A stretch of DNA of 48,396 nt, from assembly GCA_032718475.1 (NCBI GenBank), contig JAUCBJ010000775.1, positions 1 to 48,396 on the forward strand, in the 5' to 3' direction. Below the pieces are notes generated by a model. The model was not told the origin of the DNA, made no database searches, and was given only the letters and a program-made list of their open reading frames with translations. The DNA is from Nemertoderma westbladi. Taxonomy: Eukaryota; Xenacoelomorpha; Nemertodermatida; Nemertodermatidae. Within the stretch, counting starts at the first letter, position 1, and the number at the start of each line of letters is the position of its first letter. The position numbers and the translations under genes are program-made. Shown piece after piece: positions 1-11,334 of this stretch.

Positions 1-760
1 TGGCCGAATAAAAATTACTTTACTTTTACTTATATGGGGTAAAGTATTATGGGGTATTGTTGTAATGAGATATAAATGTGGTCGAATTGTTATGGTGGGT
101 TAGAAGTTCAATAATATTTTATAGTTTTGTGGGGGAGGTCCACACATTTTAGTACCAAAGCGAAGTCTTAACCCTTAAGTTCTATCCGGTATGATCAATT
201 TTCTTAATCAGCTAATTATACAGGAGTTAATTTCAGTCCAGCCCATCACAGCACCCTTATTTGATCTGCTAAGACATAAGGGTCATATTACCTTCTAATG
301 CGGCGCAAGGTCCATCCTTTACCTCGGTAACTCGTACGTGTAACTCTATACTCGGCCTGTCGTTCGCGTTGATATCGGGTTACCTCACTTCGCTTCCATT
401 CAAGGCTGGCTAAACTTTCCTGAATCAAACCCTTTCCGCTAAGAGCTACTCTCTACCTGACGGCTATACAATGCTCCGACCATACGCCACATAATTGCTA
501 TTTTTATTTACGGATTTTGTTCACATTAGAAAGGCATTGCCAGTATAGCTCAGAAATAAGATCTATGACAATTTACTGAAGAAACAAATTTTATGTTTTT
601 TGTTCGATTTTAATATTTTGTTCGATACAGGAAATACAAAAAACAAATTCAACCTAGGCCTACTAAATACTCGATCTGAATTATACTATCTGAATTATTA
701 CTAGGAGTATACAGTGTATTCATTCATTCATTCATTTGGCTCATTCCATTAAAAGGTCAA
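1..760. other. No recognised gene or element
   Basis: I see no coding region, RNA gene or clear repeat here. Positions 240-490 are somewhat richer in G+C and CpG than the flanks but show no open frame. A short (CATT)n run lies near 720-735, just before the interspersed repeat that begins near 760. Confidence 0.4.
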
Positions 761-2400
761 CCTCCCCACTAATTTCGAAAATTAAGATGTAGCTTTGAAT
801 TTATACTTAATTTAGGTCGAAATTTATCGTACTTTATGAATTCAGTGCTAAAAATTGTATCAACACAGGTGGTTTCTCAAAAATAGTCGAATTACAAATT
901 ATGCACCTGCTCTGCACAAAATGTGAATAAAAGTGTGCAAAAGTTTCGATTCCTGTAGGCACTTCCTATGACCAATAAATTAACATTTCTGAGCATGTAC
1001 GCGTACCAAATAAAAAACAAACCCATTTTCGATTTTTTTTGGTTTCATTTAATTTCACCAGTGTTTCATTCCTTTGTAATGAAATCGATAAAGTTAATCA
1101 TGTGATGTCCCATACTTTACCTAAAATAGTGAAATTTTTAGTTTATTCACAGAGATGTAACTCAGCCTAATCACCCAGTGGAATGCAAAGCACGTTTGTG
1201 TTGCGTCATCGTATAAAACAATTAGTTTCATCTTCACTCCCTCAGAATTTTCATGGCGGCCAATTGAAAATTGTCCCATACTTTACCATTAAAATGGCGA
1301 TTATATTAGTGCACTGTATTAATCTAATATGTGAAGCCTGGAGTGTTATAATACTCCAAGGCCTAGTAGGCCGTAAGAATATGAGTCTATATTTGAACTG
1401 AGAATCATTCCTCAGACAAGAAATCTTTGGGTTTATGCATGTAACGTCCCATTCTTTACCAAAAAATAGTGAAATTTTTAATTTATACACAGAGAAGTAG
1501 TCTAACTAAGCCCAATCACCCAGTGGAATGCAAAGCTCGTTTGTGTTGCGTCATCTTAAGAAACAATTACCTGTAGTTTCATAATCTACTCCCTCAGAAA
1601 CATCATGACGGCCAATTGAAAATTGTCCCATACTTTACCATTATAATGGCGATTACATTTTAGTGCACTCTATTAATGTAATATATGAAACCTGGAGGGC
1701 AGGAGTGTTATAATGCTTTAGGGTGATAGTAGGGAGAAGCATATAAGTATGTATTTGAACTAAGAATCATTCCTCAGTTAACTAATCTTTGAGTTTATGC
1801 ATGTAAAGTCCCGTACTTTACAACACATTTCAAAAAATGTAGTTTTTTTTAGCAGATAAGAAGATCGGTAAGTACAGTAATTGATACATTTTCAGAAAAA
1901 TTGAAAGAATTTCTAAACTTTTCACAGACTACATGTGTACCAAATTTGGTTATATTTCATCAATAATTGGCGACTTATTTCGGTTTTTATCAAAATTTTG
2001 AAACTATCGGTACCAACAGACAGACTGTCTGATATGTGACCTTTGATTCATTAAACCTCAGATTCTTTCCAAACTTTTGACAGACTTCATACGTACCAGG
2101 TCTGGTTTAATTTCATATATAAATGACAAGCGTTATACAATATTAGCGATCAAAAATTAGACAGATGACAGACAACTCCTCAACGGCACCCATATGCTAA
2201 GACTTCGGGTCAATTTGGGGGTCGCCCCACATTTTGCATCCATATCTTGGTTGGAAATACTTTTATTATCACTAATTATCCAGAAATTACTGTTAGGTTA
2301 AGTGTAAGAGACCATTTTGACCATAAAATTCGTACAGGTCCCGTACTTTACTTAGCAATGTCCCATACTTTACCACACACTCCACACTGTAAAAAATTAG
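760..2400 (+). repeat. Interspersed repeat with 340-bp tandem duplication and recurring CCCATACTTTACC motif
   Basis: Positions about 760-1345 match, in reverse complement, positions 37085-37676, so this is a dispersed family and not unique DNA. Within this copy a unit starting near 1131 is repeated near 1471 (period about 340). Each unit carries the same blocks: GTGAAATTTTTA, a segment around CACCCAGTGGAATGCAAAG, then GGCCAATTGAAAATTGTCCC and ATACTTTACCATTA. The word GTCCCATACTTTACC or a close variant recurs near 1108, 1273, 1447, 1627, 1810, 2339 and 2358. No open frame of useful length and no inverted ends were found, so the class is unknown. Confidence 0.6.
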
Positions 2401-3820
2401 CAATGTAGCAATTCGTCTGATATTTATATTTTTATTTAAGCTTAATAATACAGCTTTATCCTAAACATCAACTCAACACCGTACCTGCGCACAATTCGCT
2501 AAACTTTAGAATTGAAATCATAAAATAAAAAAAAACATTTCGTACGAATCCGTACTTTACCTTAATTTGTATTTAATCAAATAAAATTGACATTATTGTG
2601 GACATTATGAAATAAAAGTGCTCAGCACGAATACAAACAGATGATACGCGTAGTATAAGTAAATTGCAAAATGTGACATAGTCCACGAAAAAGGGTTATA
2701 GAATATATGTCAAGTAAGATACATCATAAACACAAAGGAGAATTACAAAATGAAATAATGATGAGAGACAAGAGACATTCCTTCACACTTCACAAGGAAT
2801 TAATCTAAATCATTATGCACGAAAGATGCTGTGGTGCCATAATTAATTAAATATACATTAAATGGTATAAGGATCAAGCGGTAATGGCGAAGTATTGAAT
2901 AATGTTATCGTGTTTTGTTTTTTAAGTTAATTGTTTCCAAGTCATATATTCCCTGTATGTACTTCTCGCTTGCCACGTCTTTAGCCGATAGTGATCCATT
3001 ACAAATGTTTTCTAATATTTATTTCTTGTTGTAGTCATATAGTAACATTGATTGTAGCGAAGGGCAGGGGAAATACTTCTTGCATTTTGCAAAAGTTGAG
3101 GCAAGGCCCTGATAGATTGGTAGAGACCGTTCTGAAGAGTTAAATTGCACCGTAGGACTGGTTGTAGGATGCAGTTGGGTGATTCGAATTAATAGTCCAA
3201 TGGCCGCACGGAAGGATTCGATGTCTAAGTCGTATGTCCTCAGAGTTACTTACATAGCTACCGACTTGTAGGAGGCTGCGTAGTTTCTTATATATATAGT
3301 ATTAAAGTAAATTTATTCCCGAAAATATTTCCTTATTACCGAATTATAAGGAATGGCCAGGGAATGGTCCCGGCCTTCGAGGACGGTGCAGGGTTTGCCA
3401 GGTGGTTGGGTGCACTAATCCTGTCGGTTATGCCTACCAATACTTTAAATTTCCCACTGTTTTTAATAGTTAATTTTTTAAAACATGTCGTCCAGTCCAT
3501 TGCTAAGCAACATATTATTCTTCTGATGGTGGGAAATTTTTTAGTTTAATTTTTTAGTTTAATTGTTATTATTATATGTATTATTATTATTTTATAAACA
3601 TTATAAGTGATTAAATTATAAGGAAGCTATTATAGTGGAAAAATATAATTATAGGGGGAGGGAGCATTCTTCATAGATAAATGTTTTTTTTTATTTAGAA
3701 GATTGTTTTGAGACTAATTTTATTATACTGTAACTTTGTGAAACAGAATAAATCAATTTTTTGTAAATTTTGGTTCTACCCTCCTTACTCTTCCCTACCG
3801 GTAGCTTAACATTTCAAACT
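2400..3820. other. Unassigned AT-rich DNA
   Basis: No gene is recognised. Positions about 3050-3290 are less AT-rich than their surroundings and could be a decayed transposon fragment, but no frame is preserved and I cannot assign it. The rest is low-complexity AT-rich sequence. Confidence 0.3.
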
Positions 3821-3824
3821 AATG

Positions 3825-4404
3825 TGGTTGGATAATACGATAATTTTGAGTGTCATATTCGTGATCAGCATCCCAGAAAACCCATAATGTCATAAAATCA
3901 GGTTGATTTGGTAATGATTTTTTATTTTTTATTATAAAATTGGTGCTACTTTTAGTTTTCGTGCCGAATATTGACACGTATCCAAAAATGCCGTAATCAA
4001 CAAGGTACGATATTTTTTAGTGTCTTATTCGTGATCAGCATCCCCAAAACCCAAATATGTTCATAAAATCAATTTGATTACGTTTTGATTTTTCATTATC
4101 ATATTTCCACTAAATCGTTTTTTTCGTGCCCAAGGGGGCACATACAAAATTACCAACAAATTTCCCGAATGTTATATTTCAGTTCTATAATCCTGATCAG
4201 TATCCAAGAAAAAACGCTATATACCGCATATAAATTAATTTTAACTATAAAAAGAGAAAATCTTAGCACGAAAAATACTTGAGATAGCTGCCAGAAAGGG
4301 ACCACAGCACGAAAAGTATATAGCCATATAAATATCGTTTGCTCTGTTGGATAGCCCATTAAATTTTAGGAAAATTTACGAAATATCGGTTTTCCAAACA
4401 AATG
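3825..4404 (+). repeat. Repeat family A, copy 1
   Basis: This stretch aligns by eye in the same orientation with 19915-20332. Shared landmarks in order are GGTTGGATAATACGATA, GTGTCATATTCGT, a GATCAGCATCC block, TTTTTTCGTGCCC, CAAAATTACCAA, a TATATACCGCA block, TTAGCACGAAAAATACT, GGGACCACA and CCATTAAATTTTA. In this copy the first about 190 bp (GATCAGCATCC block plus ATAAAATCA) is present twice, near 3830 and 4010. No coding capacity is seen. The Ty3/gypsy fragment begins about 40 bases downstream. Confidence 0.6.
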
Positions 4405-4443
4405 AGACTGAGAAGTGAGAAATTTGAACAGTTCTGAGAAAAG

Positions 4444-5153
4444 TTGAACAGCTGCCACTACCTCGCCCTCGTCGACCGGCATAGCGGGTGGCCAGACCTA
4501 CACACCTTCTTGGGTCACCCATCCGCCCTCCCAACCATCGCCGCCCTGCGACAATGGTTTACACGCTACGGAATCCCAACCCGTCTACAGTCGGACGCCG
4601 GTACCCCCCTGACCGCCGGCGCTACAACCACCTTCCTCAACGAGTGGGGCATCAACCCGGTTACCTCATCCGCGGAATATCCACAGGGTAACAGACACGC
4701 GGAAGTGGCCGTGAAGGCGCTCAAAGGACTTCTAGGTAAAACAGGAGGCCTCCCTGACTCACCAGCATTCACCGAGGGTCTACTAGCCCTCCAGAATAGC
4801 CCTCGAGAGACTGGACTTTCTCCCGTGCAGGTGGTGTACGGTCACCCCCTGCGGACCCGCATTCCCCCCATCACAGTGCTTTTGCGGGGGATCACCAGGC
4901 CACGCGTCGCCGGCTAGACAAACTCACAACCCCGCTCCGTGCTGCCCGAATCGCCGATTACAACAAGTCGGCCCGCAATCTCCCGCCCCTTGCTGTCCAT
5001 GACCCTGTAGTCATCCAGGACCCCCGCTCACATCTCTGGGACCGCAAGGGAACCGTTGTAGAGGTTGGACCCAATCAGCGATACACAGTGCGAACCCCCT
5101 CCGGCCGTACTGTGACGAGAAACCGACGTTTTCTCCTCGTCGACACCTCCTAA
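4444..5153 (+). pseudogene. Ty3/gypsy-type integrase, C-terminal part of pol, frameshifted
   Basis: The first open stretch (4444-4917) reads as the catalytic core of a retroviral-type integrase. LVDRHSGW carries the first Asp, LQSDAGTP the second Asp (the usual motif is SDGG or SDNG), and PQGNRHAEVAVKALK the catalytic Glu. About 35-60 residues later come the usual ALLALQNSP-like and TGLSPVQVVYGHPLRTRIP blocks. At the C-run near 4862-4868 the frame shifts. The next frame continues in family style (HHSAFA, then LDKLTTPLRAARIADYNK, GTVVEVGPNQRYTVRTPSGR, RNRRFLLVD) to a stop at 5151-5153. Everything upstream of the core (protease, RT, RNase H) is missing, so this is a 5'-truncated dead copy. It is much richer in G+C than its AT-rich surroundings. 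Confidence 0.85.
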
Positions 5154-5377
5154 CCACTATCCAGTGCGGCTGAACCACCCACTTCGGGTCCGGACACTTC
5201 TACGTCCACTAGTCCCATGACCACGGCGGACGTCGACCCCGCCCGGTCACACAAAACTGTACATTGGGACCCCAAACTAAACCACACTAGCCCCCAAACA
5301 CGCCAATACCCCTCACGGCATCGTCAACCACCTATGCGGTTGCGGTTATAAACTCCTACGGAGCTCGAAGGGGGGTG
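5154..5377 (+). other. 3' untranslated segment and polypurine tract of the Ty3/gypsy remnant
   Basis: G+C-rich DNA follows the integrase stop and ends in a purine run, GAAGGGGGG, at about 5369-5377. It is directly followed by TGTAATGACATAC, the kind of TG start expected of an LTR. The arrangement of integrase, polypurine tract and LTR start is what identifies it. Confidence 0.65.
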
Positions 5378-5426
5378 TAATGACATACATACGGTGGTGG
5401 TTTACAAGCATATGGCTCGCCCCATC
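5378..5426 (+). mobile_element. Left part of a probable 3' LTR, interrupted by a nested transposon
   Basis: It starts with TGTAATGAC directly after the polypurine tract and contains CATACGGTGGTGG and GCATATGGCTCGCCCCAT. Both strings recur at 7619-7660, on the far side of a 2.2-kb insertion, so the LTR appears to resume there. The recurrence could also mean that the LTR carries an internal duplication. Confidence 0.6.
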
Positions 5427-7600
5427 CCTGCAAACAATGTATTGTTAAAAAGCTGTTATTAAAATGTTATTTAATGACATAGATAACATTATTTCAAATA
5501 GTTAGATTAATGATAAAAAAACTGTAAATTGGCCAAGAAATATGACGTTATATACTAACGTTATTATTTCGTTTTTAATAACATTAAAATAACAAAGCCA
5601 GGATGGTTACATATATCATTACTTTTATGTTATTCCTTATCATTATTATTGTATTTTTATTGACATTAAAATAACAACGGCATAATGTTTATTTAGATCG
5701 TTACTTTTATGTTATTTCTTAACATAAAAATATTGTTTGCTAAAAACGTAACATTATACGTGCATTTAAGCCATTCTCTCATGTTTTATGGTTGGTTCGC
5801 TTGCTCAAACTAATAATCCCCCTCCATTGCCGTTCTTTATATCGTTCTTTGTAATTGCCAAACCCTTTATTGAATAATTAATTAATAATTTCCCTACGCA
5901 TGTTGATATGGTAGTGGCAGGCTACAATCTCTAGCACAGTTTGATTGAATACAATTTTGTTGTAGGCAATTAATTGTATGCAAATTAATAACAATTAAAA
6001 CGTATAACATGAATTTAATTTTTTGTATAATGACCAGTCAGGAACAAATAATTAAATAAACAGCAAAATCAAAGTAAAGTATCACAGAATAAGTAAACAA
6101 CAAATATATGGCTGTATGGCCCATTACGTAAATGGTTTTGATATTTCGGTTAAAGTTAATCACAGACTTAAAAAGAATATGTTTATGACGTAATAATAAT
6201 AAGTGACAACAACGAAATGAATTGCATCAATTAAAATACTTTGAGTTAATATTATTCACTAGATTTATAGATCTGATTTGTAGTCTATATAAAATAATGT
6301 ACATATAGTGGGTTTAATAAATAATACAGTACCTCACAACAATGTTAAATTATTAAAAGGAGCAGGTTACAGTTGGCTACAGAGGCGCATTATTATATCC
6401 TACGGGTAAACAAAAAAACAGGTTACAGATTTATTTCTGGGAGAGTAATCAGTACTTATTTGAATCGATATCTCCCTGGAGAGGGATGATTTTGATTGCA
6501 TCGCAAATCCTCCCTATCTGAACAAATCATATTTAAAAAATTAAATGTTAATTATAATTATAGCTGAGTGAGCTTCATTTATTAAACTGTGAAAATAAAT
6601 CAATAGGCCTAGGCCCTACAAAAGTACAATCTACAAACTGAAACAATAAATAGTTTGTAATAACAGTTAATGTGAAGTTTTCAAATCGAAATCGAATCAA
6701 AAGTTTTGTAGTAATGCTGTCCCTGTGCCCTGCCTGCCCCTTCGACTGAAAACTGGGACCTCCCAATAATAAGAATTCCAATCTTTAGTCCTCGGCTGTT
6801 GAAATCCACCATCAGTACAGACAAATAAGTCAATCCTCCACCTATCAGTGCTGGTTTAAGGGGACTTCCTGGTCCTGGCAGACTTGAATTCTGTAATTGG
6901 TAGGTCTAATGCAGTAATGTGTGAATCCAGAGGGTAAAGGCGAACTCGCATTCAGGTAGATATGTTTTATTTATGAGTTCAGGTTAAATAAATCACAAAA
7001 CCAAAACTATAAAACCAAAAATATAAGCTACTGTACAGTGCAGTAGGCCTGCAGTAACTACACTAGAGTTTACGGTTTACTCTACATAATATAGAGATAG
7101 GCCTTGCAGTACAGCAGTATAACAATACATATACACAATAAACATTGAATACAGGCATGCCAGAATGAGTATTGTACAACATACCATACTGTATACCATT
7201 TACATGTGGAAAATTCCTTCATTACCGCGAATTTTAAAATTAGCCAATCATCAATCTCAGATTAGATAATAGAAGTGACAGCGTCTACCACATAATGTTT
7301 ATTTTATGTGACAAAATAACGTTGTTCTGATATGTAACAAACCATGTTCTTAAAATGTTAGAACTAAACACTTATAAAACATTTTTGACTAATGTTTATG
7401 TTCTGACATTAAAATTACGTTTTTTTAACATCAACAGTTATCATTTATTTAATGTCTGACAAAGACATTATAGAGTAATGTTAAAATAACATATATTGAA
7501 CATCTAAATATTCTATCAAACAAGGGAATAACATTTATCAACATTTATAACAAATTAATGATGTTTTTCTGACATTCCTTGAAAGTAAATTGTTTGCAGG
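5427..7600. mobile_element. DNA transposon-like insertion with 12-bp inverted ends, inside the LTR
   Basis: The left end CCTGCAAACAAT (5427-5438) is the exact reverse complement of ATTGTTTGCAGG at 7589-7600. Just inside both ends lie many copies of a GTTATTTTAATGT-like word in opposite orientations (about 5460-5760 on the left, 7300-7530 on the right), giving extended subterminal inverted repeats. The sequence between is AT-rich and has no open frame beyond about 70 codons, so it is non-autonomous. A convincing target duplication could not be fixed (only CAT is shared at the edges), so the superfamily is left open. Its insertion splits LTR sequence, so it is younger than the LTR. Confidence 0.6.
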
Positions 7601-7918
7601 ACATATGCAGTCGGTTCTATACATACGGTGGTGGTTCACTAGCATATGGCTCGCCCCATATGCAGATTGTACAGTATTATTATGTGGCTCGCCCCATATA
7701 CATGCTGGACAGTTGTTATTTGATAGAACATTCTTTCCGATCGAGAACATTCTATATGTTCCATTCTGTTGGGGCTTTTTATATAATAGCAGGTGCAATT
7801 ACTCAGTGTACATACTACACAGTACTGAAGTCGCTAGGCATATTATTATATCGGTCTATTCTGTTCTATATGTTTCTGTACGTTATATCTTATTATACCA
7901 AGAACTAAGAACATCACA
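7601..7918 (+). mobile_element. Right part of the probable Ty3/gypsy 3' LTR
   Basis: It resumes with CATATGCAG, a second CATACGGTGGTGG and two copies of GGCTCGCCCCATAT (near 7648 and 7685). A TATA-like TTTTTATATAATAGCAG follows at about 7777-7793, which would suit an LTR promoter. The right edge is placed at ...AACATCACA near 7918 because LTRs normally end in CA; this edge is a guess. The open frames here are fortuitous. Confidence 0.5.
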
Positions 7919-7959
7919 ACCACCTAACTAAAATTATTGCTATATTAGTGGTGGAGGAT

Positions 7960-8711
7960 TTCATTTCAGGTGTCAGTTTTCAAATTTGGCGTAATCTAGT
8001 TTGTCTGTCTCTCTCTCTGTCTGGCAGTCTGGGTGTCAAAAACATAACGAAGCACACTAATTAACAAAAAATTTCACTACGGGGGGTTTTTATTGTCGGT
8101 GATTTCATTTATGACGGTATCTTTACTGTTTAGAGAAGTCTAGTATGTCTGTATACTAGTCTATCTGTTGATATGTCTGTAAAGACAGACAGACATACAT
8201 AAAACAGACATGCAGACGTTCTAGATTCTATCAAACATGAAAATTGCCATCAGAAATGAAACCAGCGACTAGTAAAACCCCCATAAATTATTGTAATGTG
8301 GTGGGCTTACAGTAGGCTTACTAATCTTTTGACTGTGAGACTGACAGACGGATATACAGAAAACAGTCCAGATGTTATCAAATAAGCATGGTAATATAAG
8401 TAAAACTAATTTAAGAATGATATCAGCAAAAAGAAAAAACACATATTGGAATTTTTAGTAAGGTGATATGTTTCCTACGTTATGACAGACAGACAGGCAG
8501 AAAACAGACGGTCTAGATTATGTAAAAATTAAAAGTGACCTCGAAAATGAGACCAGCGATTATGTAAACCCCCATATCACAAATTATATGGGGGTTTTTA
8601 TAAACCTATAGTATAGTATACCATATATATATACCATATAGTAAAGTGGTGTGCTTCTGTGAGACTGGCGGTCAGATAGACAGTAGATAGACAGATAGAC
8701 AGTAGATAGAC
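7960..8711. repeat. Degenerate repeated module around GACA tracts
   Basis: A module recurs with order preserved: a short GACA run, then CAGAC-GT(C/T)TAGAT, TCAAA, GAAATGA(A/G)ACCAGCGA, and TAAAACCCCCATA. Copies lie at about 8185-8290, 8340-8440 (partial), 8485-8600 and, after the giant array, 9570-9650. An inverted version is seen at about 8083-8115. The (ACAG)n array is therefore an expansion of a tract that is already part of a repeat. Confidence 0.5.
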
Positions 8712-9580
<869 letters not shown>

Positions 9581-9768
9581 TGTCCAGATGTAATAAAAAA
9601 GAAGAAGACATCAGAAATGAAATCAACGACTCGTAAAACCTCCATATCGTAAATTTTGGTTCCCTGGTTGGTGTAGTATAGTATAGTCATGGAATACTAA
9701 ATATACACGGAACCGCATTAGTATTATTTTTTCGGCCCCGAAATTTTTTTTAATAAAATGGTAGTATA

Positions 9769-10377
9769 GGTACTTTTGCACTTTAGGTCCCCACCCCTAG
9801 ATTTTTTTTGTGTGTGTTTTTTATGCAAATTACACTACTACAAGGTTAGTGTGACTATCTAGGAACATTTTTGAACATTTTTGAACATTTTTTTTTTAGA
9901 AATTATAAAAAATGTGAAAGTCAATGATATTTCAGGAAATTATTAAAAATGTGAAAGTCAATGATATTTCAGGTTAAACTGTTGAAGAATATATTAATGA
10001 CCAAAATAATTTCCAAAAATTACTAGCTAGTAAAAAATACTAGCATTATACCATAAAAAATCTTTTTGCTAGCTAGTATTTTTAGAAATTATTAAAAATG
10101 TGAAAGTCAATGATATTTCAGGTTAAACTGTTGAAGAATATATTAATGACCAAAATAATTTCCAAAAATTACTAGCTAGTAAAAAATACTAGCATTATAC
10201 CATAAAAAATGTAGGTACATATGTATTTATGTGTAAATACATAAAAATGTTCTCAGATAATGCTATTCATATTCTAGAACATAATAATATTATGTTTCCT
10301 TGATATAAAAAAATCTGGGTGGTGGGGACCTAAAGTGCAAAAGTACCAAATAGGTACTTTGCACTTGCAAAAGTACC
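9769..10377. mobile_element. 609-bp MITE nested in the left arm of the P-like element
   Basis: It is flanked by the perfect 8-bp direct repeat GTAGTATA (9761-9768 and 10378-10385). The right arm of the host transposon carries the same region with GTAGTATA only once (about 15313-15320 on the minus strand), so it serves as an empty site. The MITE starts GGTACTTTTGCACTTTAGG and ends TTGCAAAAGTACC. A longer inverted match (GCACTTTAGGTCCCCACC) recurs near 10320-10340. Internally a roughly 140-bp block containing AATGTGAAAGTCAATGATAT is duplicated (about 9910-10060 and 10080-10210). An 8-bp duplication fits hAT or P superfamilies. No coding capacity. Confidence 0.85.
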
Positions 10378-11025
10378 GTAGTATATGCCATAGAAACCTC
10401 AGAAAAAAAATTTAAGCAAATTTGACCGGAGCGTTTCCATGGAAACCGGGCAAACATAAAATTTCTAGGTTTTGCCATGAATTAATTATTTTTTCCATCT
10501 ACTACCCTATTTATTTTTATCCTATTTATTTTTATTTCTAGCACAGGTAACTATAGCAACGAGGTAAAATCTATTAATATATATATATATTAAATATATT
10601 TAAATAAACACTGCTGTGGAAGTAAATTTTGACACTTTTATTAGTTTTATATAATACCCCCCCCCCCCCCCCCTCCCCTATTGATACAATTTAATATCAA
10701 TTCAATTTATAATTAAATATAATATTGTAGTGTACTGTAGTGATTGTGGCACTACATGTGTCGAAAGCAGTAATTAATTCTATCCTACTTTATATAATGT
10801 AATATATACAGTATGTATAGGGAGGCTATGTAATTGATTCTTTATGGTATCTTTATAATAATAATAAACCATTAATAGAAACGGCGTTTCGGCCGGCTTT
10901 AGGCCTCTTCAACAGTACTGCCAAGTACTGGACACCCCATTTCCAAAGATGTATAGCTGTCACTAGTAGTGGTGATTGTCAAAATACGAGTGGCGATTCT
11001 CCTATTATTCTGATTGCTGGCAGAG

Positions 11026-11295
11026 TCTCCAGGTGGCAGTGGTTGTAGAATCACCAGCCAGGGTGGCAGTGGTAGTAAAGATGTCAGCCAGGGTGGCAAC
11101 GTGGCAGTGGTAGTAGAAACAACAGCCATGATGGCAACGTGGTAGGTAGTGGAAACAACAGCCAGGGTGGCAATGGATGTAGAGTCAACAGCCATGGTGG
11201 CAGTGGTAGTAGAAACAACTACCAGGGTGGCAGTGATAGTAGAAACAACAGCCAGGGTGGCAGTGGTAGTAGAGACGACAGGCCAGTGCCAGGCA
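11026..11295. repeat. GGTGGCAGTGGTAGTAGAAAC minisatellite
   Basis: Imperfect tandem units of about 36 bp are built from GGTGGCAGTGGTAGTAGAAACAACAGCCA. It lies inside the P-like element, 40-300 bp beyond the transposase stop codon, so it would fall in the 3' UTR of the transposase mRNA if that is not ended earlier. Open frames on both strands here (Thr/Ala/Val-rich or Gly/Ser/Asn-rich) come from the repeat. Confidence 0.8.
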
Positions 11296-11334
11296 GTTTT
11301 GAAAGAGATGGATGTTATTTTGATTAATATCTGA

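Noticed and set aside
3050-3290. Possible transposon coding fragment
   Set aside because: Composition differs from the flanks but I could not obtain a consistent frame or recognisable motif.
7579-7931. Overlapping 109- and 113-codon frames with Tyr-rich hydrophobic sequence
   Set aside because: They span LTR sequence on both strands and frames and match no pol or env feature.
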